From Anaerolineales bacterium (GTDB lineage Bacteria > Chloroflexota > Anaerolineae > Anaerolineales > UBA6663): 10,836 bases of DNA. Within the stretch, counting starts at the first letter, position 1. Each line of letters begins with the position of its first letter. Under the pieces are notes generated by a model. The model was given only the letters and a program-made list of their open reading frames with translations, was not told where the DNA came from and did no database searches. Below, one piece after another: positions 6,692-10,836 of the stretch. The position numbers and the translations under genes are program-made. The stretch is taken from NCBI GenBank assembly GCA_016789245.1, contig JAEURM010000044.1:1-10836 (forward strand), written 5' to 3'.

Positions 6692-6864
6692 TCGCATCGT
6701 TCTTGGGCGCAATCTTAGGCATTAAAGGCTTTTTGGATCAATCAGTTTGGCTCATGCTTTTGGGTGTGTTTGTTTTTCTAGGCTCCGTGGCTCTGCGGTT
6801 TTATTGGCAGGCGCGTGGCGAAATTGGCTTTACCGTAAAAGACAATACCGTTTCTAAGAAATGA
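6682..6864 (+). CDS. Small two-helix membrane protein between nuoG and nuoH (hypothetical)
   Basis: This ORF encodes 60 residues from GTG 6682, overlapping the end of the 51-codon ORF by 10 nt. Its stop TGA overlaps the nuoH start as ATGA (6861-6864), a typical translational-coupling arrangement. The product has two hydrophobic segments, about residues 2-17 (LVASFLGAILGIKGFL) and 22-43 (WLMLLGVFVFLGSVALRFYWQA). A polar tail ends in KDNTVSKK. No ATG, GTG or TTG lies upstream in this frame back to the TGA at 6601, so GTG 6682 is the only ordinary start. The frame is open upstream, so a frameshift from the preceding ORF near gttttta (6674-6680) could also produce it. No family recognised; a complex I accessory or assembly protein is a guess from position only. 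Confidence 0.6.
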   Translation: MSLVASFLGAILGIKGFLDQSVWLMLLGVFVFLGSVALRFYWQARGEIGFTVKDNTVSKK

Positions 6865-8021
6865 TTATGACCATCGAATGGTTTCGCCTCGTTGAATGGA
6901 TTATCAAAGCCCTGATTAGCACGGTGGTGTTACTCACCGGCTTTGCTTACATGACGCTCGCCGAGCGCAAGGTGGCGGCCAAACTGCAGTATCGTGTTGG
7001 CCCTAACCGCGTTGGGCCGTTTGGTCTGCTTCAGCCCGTGGCCGATGGCATCAAGCTCATCATGAAAGAAGAGCTCATCCCTTCCGGCGCAGATAAAATC
7101 ATGTTCCTGCTCGCGCCCGTCATCACCGTGGTGCCCGCCCTCATTATTTTGGCCGTAGTGCCGTGGGGGCCACCTGTGAAAGATTTTTACGGCCCGGGCA
7201 TTGATTTGCCGCTGGGTATTGCGGATTTGAACGTGGGCATGATGTACATTCTCTCGGTGGCGTCCATTGCGGTGTACGGCATCACGGTGGCGGGTTGGGC
7301 CAGCAACAACAAATATGCCATGCTCGGCGGCTTACGCTCTTCCGCGCAGATGATTAGCTATGAATTGGCGATGGGCCTTTCGGTGGTGGGCGTGCTTCTG
7401 CTTACCGGCTCCATGAGCATGGGCGCGATTGTGAACGCGCAGAACTTTGCGTGGACGGAAGAAAACGGCCTCAACGTGTGGTTTGTGTTTATTCAGCCGC
7501 TGGCCGCCATCATCTTTTACATCTCCATTTTGGCGGAAACCAACCGCGCGCCGTTTGATATGCCGGAAGCCGAACAAGAACTGACGGCGGGCTATCACAC
7601 GGAGTATTCCGGCATGAAGTTTGCGCTATTCTTCATGGCGGAATACATCAAGATGGTGGGCGTGAGTGCCATTTTTGCCACGCTGTTTTTGGGCGGCTGG
7701 CAGGGGCCATGGGTGTATGAATTTCCGTGGCTGGGCATCCTATACTTCTGGGGCAAGATCATTGCTTCATTAGTATTCATGATTTGGACGCGCTCCACCT
7801 TGCCGCGCTTGCGCTATGACCGGCTGATGGCGTTTGGTTGGAAGGTGATGTTGCCGCTGGCGTTGGGCAACGTGGTGGTAACGGCCGCCGCGCTGTTGGG
7901 TGACCAATTGATTTTAGGCGTGGTGCTCGGCGTGGCCGGCATCATCGTGCTGGGTATTATTTTCTTTAGTTTCGCCCGCTCACGGCGCACGCGCCCAGCG
8001 GCACGGCAAATTAAGGCATAA
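6861..8021 (+). CDS. nuoH: NADH-quinone oxidoreductase subunit H (NuoH)
   Basis: NuoH (ND1) is the membrane subunit at the heel of complex I. It closes the quinone chamber and links quinone reduction to the proton channels. The 386-residue protein has the family motifs: LAERKVAAKLQYRVGPNRVG (33-52), FGLLQPVADGIKLIMKEE (54-71), and AETNRAPFDMPEAEQEL near residue 230, leading to AGYHTEYSGMKFALFFMAEY. The acidic loop after the latter belongs to the E-channel region. About eight hydrophobic segments are evident, and the C-terminus is basic (ARSRRTRPAARQIKA). The start is ATG 6861, overlapping the previous stop; a second ATG at 6867 is equally possible. The protein is longer than E. coli NuoH (325 residues), with the extra length mainly at the C-terminal end. 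Confidence 0.97.
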   Translation: MIMTIEWFRLVEWIIKALISTVVLLTGFAYMTLAERKVAAKLQYRVGPNRVGPFGLLQPVADGIKLIMKEELIPSGADKIMFLLAPVITVVPALIILAVVPWGPPVKDFYGPGIDLPLGIADLNVGMMYILSVASIAVYGITVAGWASNNKYAMLGGLRSSAQMISYELAMGLSVVGVLLLTGSMSMGAIVNAQNFAWTEENGLNVWFVFIQPLAAIIFYISILAETNRAPFDMPEAEQELTAGYHTEYSGMKFALFFMAEYIKMVGVSAIFATLFLGGWQGPWVYEFPWLGILYFWGKIIASLVFMIWTRSTLPRLRYDRLMAFGWKVMLPLALGNVVVTAAALLGDQLILGVVLGVAGIIVLGIIFFSFARSRRTRPAARQIKA

Positions 8022-8108
8022 GCATTATCTCGTGCAAAGCCGCGAAGAACGTAAAGGTTTCTTGGTTCTTCTTAGCGGCCTTAGCGTTCTTGGCGAGAAA
8101 CAAATAAG
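8022..8108 (+). repeat. 9-bp-lattice inverted repeat, nuoH-nuoI spacer
   Basis: This 87-bp spacer, the longest in the window, carries a 9-bp lattice. The right arm reads cttagcggc (8071), cttagcgtt (8080), cttggcgag (8089). The left arm (about 8031-8057) holds degenerate inverses such as gcaaagccg, cgaagaacg and taaagg. gccgcgaagaac (8039-8050) pairs with gttcttcttagcggc (8065-8079) apart from a 3-nt bulge, and outer ctcg/cgag (8029-8032 and 8094-8097) can close the structure. The array ends 11 nt before the nuoI ATG. CTTNGCG-type intergenic repeats occur in many environmental bacterial genomes to my knowledge, but I know no agreed function. Confidence 0.75.
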
Positions 8109-8609
8109 ATGTTTACTGAAATTCTCAAAGGCTTTCTGACCACTGGCAAAAAGGCGTTAGAGCCAGCCGAAACATATCAATATCCCGAAGTGAAGAAGCC
8201 AGTGGCCACCCGCTTTAAGGGCCGCCATGAGCTGAAACGCTACGATAACGGCTTGGAAAAATGTATTGGCTGTGCGCTGTGCGCGGCGGCTTGCCCGGCG
8301 GACGCTATTTTTGTGGAAGCTAGCGAGAACACGGATGCGCAACGCTTCTCACCCGGCGAGCGTTACTCCAGCACGTACGAAATTAATTTGCTCCGCTGTA
8401 TTTTTTGTGGCTTTTGTGAAGATGCTTGCCCCACCGAGGCCATTGTATTGGAAAGCAACTACGAGCTGGCTTACTATGACCGTCGCTCATCCATCATTAC
8501 CAAACAGGAACTGTTGGTGAAAGTTCCAGCGGGCGGGCAAGAGACGCCGATGCAAGTACAGCCCGGCCAGTTTACGCGCGCCGTGCCAGAAATGAAAAAC
8601 CCAGAATAA
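8109..8609 (+). CDS. nuoI: NADH-quinone oxidoreductase subunit I (NuoI)
   Basis: NuoI is the 8Fe-ferredoxin-like subunit (TYKY) that carries clusters N6a and N6b, relaying electrons from the NuoG side to N2 in NuoB. The 166-residue protein has both C-x2-C-x2-C-x3-C-P motifs: CIGCALCAAACP with Cys52, 55, 58 and 62, and CIFCGFCEDACP with Cys97, 100, 103 and 107. The family stretch AIVLESNYELAYYDRRS follows. The N-terminal 45 residues contain the amphipathic part that packs on the membrane arm (MFTEILKGFLTTGKKAL). The ATG at 8109 gives the expected N-terminus. The gene sits between two repeat-filled spacers and shows no defect. Confidence 0.97.
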   Translation: MFTEILKGFLTTGKKALEPAETYQYPEVKKPVATRFKGRHELKRYDNGLEKCIGCALCAAACPADAIFVEASENTDAQRFSPGERYSSTYEINLLRCIFCGFCEDACPTEAIVLESNYELAYYDRRSSIITKQELLVKVPAGGQETPMQVQPGQFTRAVPEMKNPE

Positions 8610-8673
8610 TGACTGGGTAACAAGATGACAAGGTGACTGACTGTCATCTTGTCACCTTGTCATCTTGTCTGAT
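8610..8673 (+). repeat. Octamer-lattice inverted repeat, nuoI-nuoJ spacer
   Basis: acaagatgacaaggtgac (8620-8637) and gtcaccttgtcatcttgt (8651-8668) are an 18-bp perfect inverted repeat. The whole stretch lies on an 8-bp lattice: TGAC or TAAC starts at 8610, 8618, 8626 and 8634, then TGTC at 8642, 8650, 8658 and 8666. Phase is kept across the symmetry centre. Because units recur, other pairing registers exist. The lattice starts at the base after the nuoI stop, and TGTC at 8666-8669 ends 8 nt before the nuoJ ATG. This is the clearest array in the window. No U-tract follows. Confidence 0.92.
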
Positions 8674-8677
8674 GTGA

Positions 8678-9199
8678 ATGACTGTTGAACTCGTAATCTT
8701 TCTTCTGCTCGCCGCCACAGCCATCCTCTCTGCCGTGATGATGCTGTTGAGCAAAAACGCCGTGCACTCGGCCCTGTGGCTAGTGCTGAATTTTGCAGTG
8801 GTGGCATTCTTTTTCCTGTGGCTGGGCGCACCGTTTATTGCCATGGTGCAAGTGACGGTGTACGCCGGGGCTATCATGGTGCTGTTTCTGTTTGTCATCA
8901 TGTTGTTGGGCGCGGAGCTGGTGCAAGATGAGCGCAACGTCCTCCGCCGCCAGCCGTGGTGGGCCATGTTGTTAGCGGCTGTGTTTTTGGGCGTGGTGGG
9001 CATGTTCTTTCTGAGCAATGGTGTGGGGCCACTGCCGCCCGCCTTTGCGGATGAAGCCGCCGCCCGCGCCTTTGGTAGTCCAACCGAGATTGGCTTGACG
9101 TTGTTTACGCAGTACTCCCTACCGTTTGAAGTTACCTCCTTCCTGCTCCTTGTGGGCATGATTGGGGCCGTGGTGCTGACGCGGGACGAGAAGAAATAA
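8678..9199 (+). CDS. nuoJ: NADH-quinone oxidoreductase subunit J (NuoJ)
   Basis: NuoJ (ND6) is a five-helix membrane subunit between NuoH and NuoK. It carries the pi-bulge helix that helps couple quinone chemistry to proton transfer. The 173-residue protein is hydrophobic throughout. It includes NAVHSALWLVLNFAVVAFFFLW, then the conserved VTVYAGAIMVLFLFVIMLLGAE, the family's most recognisable segment. A helix at about residues 94-111 (PWWAMLLAAVFLGVVGMF) precedes a polar loop. The C-terminal helix FEVTSFLLLVGMIGAVVLT is typical. The ATG at 8678 fits family length (E. coli NuoJ is 184 residues). The last Lys codon and stop lie inside the next spacer's heptad lattice. Confidence 0.95.
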   Translation: MTVELVIFLLLAATAILSAVMMLLSKNAVHSALWLVLNFAVVAFFFLWLGAPFIAMVQVTVYAGAIMVLFLFVIMLLGAELVQDERNVLRRQPWWAMLLAAVFLGVVGMFFLSNGVGPLPPAFADEAAARAFGSPTEIGLTLFTQYSLPFEVTSFLLLVGMIGAVVLTRDEKK

Positions 9200-9236
9200 C
9201 GAATCACCAATAACCAGTTATTCGTTATTGGTGATT
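9195..9236 (+). repeat. Heptamer-lattice inverted repeat, nuoJ-nuoK spacer
   Basis: Six heptads run in phase: aataacg, aatcacc, aataacc, agttatt, cgttatt, ggtgatt. Unit 5 is the exact reverse complement of unit 1, unit 6 of unit 2, and unit 4 of unit 3 with one mismatch. Two perfect but mutually exclusive stems result: aatcaccaataac (9202-9214) with gttattggtgatt (9224-9236), 13 bp; and aataacgaat (9195-9204) with attcgttatt (9220-9229), 10 bp, which includes the nuoJ stop codon. The array ends 10 nt before the nuoK ATG. Confidence 0.9.
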
Positions 9237-9246
9237 AAATTTTGAA

Positions 9247-9558
9247 ATGTTTCCACTCATTCCAACTTCCTACTTTGTGGCGCTATCCGGCATTTTGTTC
9301 ACGCTGGGCGTGATTGGCGTGCTCACACGCCGCAATGCCATTATTGTTTTCATGTCTGTAGAGTTGATGCTCAACTCGGCCAACTTGGCCTTTGTGGCGT
9401 TTGCGCGGCAGTTTATGGATGTATCTGGCCAAGTGTTTGTGTTCTTCGTCATGGTGGTGGCCGCCGCAGAAGTGGCGGTGGGGCTGGCCCTCATCGTCAC
9501 CATTTTCCGCACTAAAAAGAGCATCAACGTGGATGAGATTAGTCAGTTGAAAGGTTAA
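9247..9558 (+). CDS. nuoK: NADH-quinone oxidoreductase subunit K (NuoK)
   Basis: NuoK (ND4L) is a three-helix membrane subunit, related to MrpC, that provides part of the proton path between the quinone end and the antiporter-like subunits. The 103-residue length is typical. The two functionally important membrane glutamates are present: Glu39 in [14 protein letters not shown] and Glu75 in [14 protein letters not shown]. By motif these match Glu36 and Glu72 of E. coli NuoK. The loop GVLTRRN between helices 1 and 2 is also family-typical. The ATG at 9247 follows ttaaattttgaa, with no Shine-Dalgarno sequence. The gene appears intact. Confidence 0.97.
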   Translation: MFPLIPTSYFVALSGILFTLGVIGVLTRRNAIIVFMSVELMLNSANLAFVAFARQFMDVSGQVFVFFVMVVAAAEVAVGLALIVTIFRTKKSINVDEISQLKG

Positions 9559-9560
9559 TC

Positions 9561-9608
9561 CTCCAATTCTCTAATTCTCAAAAAGAGAATTGGAGAATTA
9601 GAGAATTT
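9561..9608 (+). repeat. Octamer-lattice inverted repeat, nuoK-nuoL spacer
   Basis: Six octamers run in phase: ctccaatt, ctctaatt, ctcaaaaa, gagaattg, gagaatta, gagaattt. Two perfect alternative stems exist: aattctctaattctc (9565-9579) with gagaattagagaatt (9593-9607), 15 bp; and ctccaattctct (9561-9572) with agagaattggag (9584-9595), 12 bp. The unit family is the same as in the nuoB-nuoC spacer. The array ends about 4 nt before the nuoL ATG, so the ribosome-binding region itself lies in the repeat. Confidence 0.92.
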
Positions 9609-9611
9609 GTC

Positions 9612-10836
9612 ATGTTCTCACTCGCTCCCCTCATCATCTTTATTCCGCTGGCGGGCTTTGCCATTAATGCTTTGTTCGGCAAGCAGTTGGGTGGCCAGCG
9701 TGCCGCATTGTTAGCGGTGGTGGCCGCCGCCGCTTCGTTTGGCATCGCGCTCACGCAGTACGCCGCGCTGGTGGGCAATGGCTTTCACGCGGAAACAGTT
9801 GTGTTAGCCGAATGGCTTCACATCGGCGAGTTTAAAGTGGAATGGGCGTTTCTGGTGGATACGCTCTCCGTGACGATGATGCTGGTGGTAAGCGGCGTAG
9901 GCACGCTCATCCACGTTTACGCGCTGGGCTACATGCGCGAAGACGTACACCACAACCATGATGAAGGCCGCTACACGCGCTTCTTCGTTTATCTCAATTT
10001 GTTCCTTGCCAGCATGTTGGTGTTGGTGACGGGTGATAGTTTCCTCACGCTCTTTGTGGGTTGGGAAGGCGTGGGCTTATGCTCTTACCTGCTCATCGGC
10101 TTCTGGTTTGAGAAAGGCGAGAAGAACATTGGCAACGCCCGCGCCGCCATGAAAGCCTTTGTGGTGAACCGCATCGGTGACTTTGGCCTGATGCTGGCCA
10201 TGTTCCTGATTTTCTGGACGTTCGGCTCACTGGCGTACAAAGAAGTTTTTGAAGTGGTGGAGAAAAACGGCGGGGCGTTCACAGGCACGCTCACCGCTAT
10301 TACGTTACTCCTGCTCTTGGGCGCGGCGGGCAAATCGGCGCAAGTGCCGCTGTACGTGTGGTTGCCGGATGCCATGGCCGGCCCCACGCCCGTTTCCGCC
10401 CTCATCCACGCCGCTACCATGGTCACGGCCGGCATTTATATGATTACGCGTACGCATGTGCTGTTTGAGTTTGCGCCGCTTTCAATGGAAGTGGTGGCTT
10501 GGGTGGGCGCGATTACGGCCATCCTCGCGGCCACCATCGCTGTGGCGCAAATGGATATTAAGCGCGTGCTGGCCTATTCCACCATCTCGCAACTGGGCTT
10601 CATGATTGCGGCGGTGGGCCTTGGCGGCTACGTGGCCGGTATGTTCCACCTTGTTACGCACGCCTTCTTCAAAGCGCTGTTGTTCCTCGGCTCTGGCTCG
10701 GTCATTCAAGCCATGGAGCGGGGCGCGCATCATGCGCATGATCATTCTGACCCACAAGATATGCGCAACATGGGCGGGCTGTGGGCGCGGTTGCCTATTA
10801 CCAAGTGGGTGTACTTAATTGGCGCGTTAGCGTTGG
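9612..10836 (+). CDS. nuoL: NADH-quinone oxidoreductase subunit L (NuoL), 5' part
   Basis: NuoL (ND5) is the distal Mrp-antiporter-like proton-pumping subunit. The first 408 residues are in the window and the frame is open at its end; full-length homologues exceed 600 residues, so the C-terminal lateral helix is outside. Key family features: VGWEGVGLCSYLLIGFW with Glu152 (the helix-5 glutamate), GAAGKSAQVPLYVWLPDAMAG with Lys241 (helix-7 lysine), PTPVSALIHAATMVTAGIY with its conserved His, and LVTHAFFKALLFLGSGSVI with His350 and Lys354. Two His-rich spots stand out: EDVHHNHDEGR (110-120), and an insertion after GSVIQAMERG reading AHHAHDHSDPQDM. The ATG at 9612 gives the usual N-terminus (MFSLAPLIIFIPLAGF). 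It is preceded by a repeat and not by a clear Shine-Dalgarno. Confidence 0.96.
   Translation, partial: MFSLAPLIIFIPLAGFAINALFGKQLGGQRAALLAVVAAAASFGIALTQYAALVGNGFHAETVVLAEWLHIGEFKVEWAFLVDTLSVTMMLVVSGVGTLIHVYALGYMREDVHHNHDEGRYTRFFVYLNLFLASMLVLVTGDSFLTLFVGWEGVGLCSYLLIGFWFEKGEKNIGNARAAMKAFVVNRIGDFGLMLAMFLIFWTFGSLAYKEVFEVVEKNGGAFTGTLTAITLLLLLGAAGKSAQVPLYVWLPDAMAGPTPVSALIHAATMVTAGIYMITRTHVLFEFAPLSMEVVAWVGAITAILAATIAVAQMDIKRVLAYSTISQLGFMIAAVGLGGYVAGMFHLVTHAFFKALLFLGSGSVIQAMERGAHHAHDHSDPQDMRNMGGLWARLPITKWVYLIGALAL

Noticed and set aside
8610..8673. CRISPR-like or direct-repeat array
   Set aside because: Units are 7-9 bp, degenerate and adjacent, with an inverted second half and no spacers; this is not CRISPR architecture.
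8644..9210. Long - strand ORF opposite nuoJ (188 codons)
   Set aside because: It is a shadow of nuoJ: the + strand frame is a clear NuoJ, and the antisense product is a low-complexity Thr/Ser/Asn-rich sequence with no family likeness.
255..9611. Intergenic hairpins as rho-independent terminators
   Set aside because: None is followed by a convincing U-tract, and all lie between genes for subunits of one complex that must be co-expressed. The nuoJ-nuoK stem is followed only by aaatttt.
255..9611. Miniature insertion sequences (MITEs) as the origin of the spacer repeats
   Set aside because: The spacers show no common terminal sequence or target-site duplication, and the different unit sequences in each spacer argue against copies of one element. 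A genome-wide search could reopen this.

Overview
The window is an interior slice of one respiratory operon on the + strand: the proton-pumping NADH:quinone oxidoreductase (complex I, nuo) cluster. It holds, in order, the 3' end of nuoB, then complete nuoC, nuoD, nuoE, nuoF, nuoG, two small unnamed membrane-protein ORFs, nuoH, nuoI, nuoJ and nuoK, and the first 408 codons of nuoL. The order is the standard nuoA-N order. nuoC and nuoD are separate genes, not fused as in E. coli. No gene on the - strand is supported, and no RNA gene, transposon, CRISPR array or promoter was seen. nuoA should lie upstream and nuoM/nuoN downstream.

The source is a bacterium of moderate G+C. The full 14-subunit-type cluster with nuoEFG, the split C/D, and the sequence flavour of NuoD, NuoH and NuoL remind me of Chloroflexota (Anaerolineae-like lineages). 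This is an impression from memory, not a search result. Only weak Shine-Dalgarno-like sequence is seen at any start.

The genes make one machine. NuoE, F and G form the NADH-oxidising arm: FMN, and clusters N1a, N3, N1b, N4, N5, plus N7 in NuoG. NuoB, C, D and I form the connecting and quinone-reducing arm: N2, N6a, N6b and the quinone site. NuoH, J, K and L are membrane subunits of the proton-pumping arm. All ligand and proton-path residues I could check are present, so the complex looks functional.

The unusual part lies between the genes. Seven spacers of 35 to 87 bp (B-C, C-D, D-E, E-F, H-I, I-J, J-K) and the K-L spacer are each filled by a short inverted repeat. These are built from degenerate units on a strict 7-, 8- or 9-bp lattice that runs through the symmetry centre without losing phase. 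The unit sequence differs from spacer to spacer, except that B-C and K-L share an octamer family. The arrays begin at or within a few bases of the upstream stop codon and end about 4 to 13 nt before the next start. The only junctions without one are the 23-bp F-G gap (at most a remnant) and the tightly packed nuoG-ORF-ORF-nuoH block. This shared architecture with unrelated sequences is the main candidate for something undescribed. The two small ORFs between nuoG and nuoH are the second.
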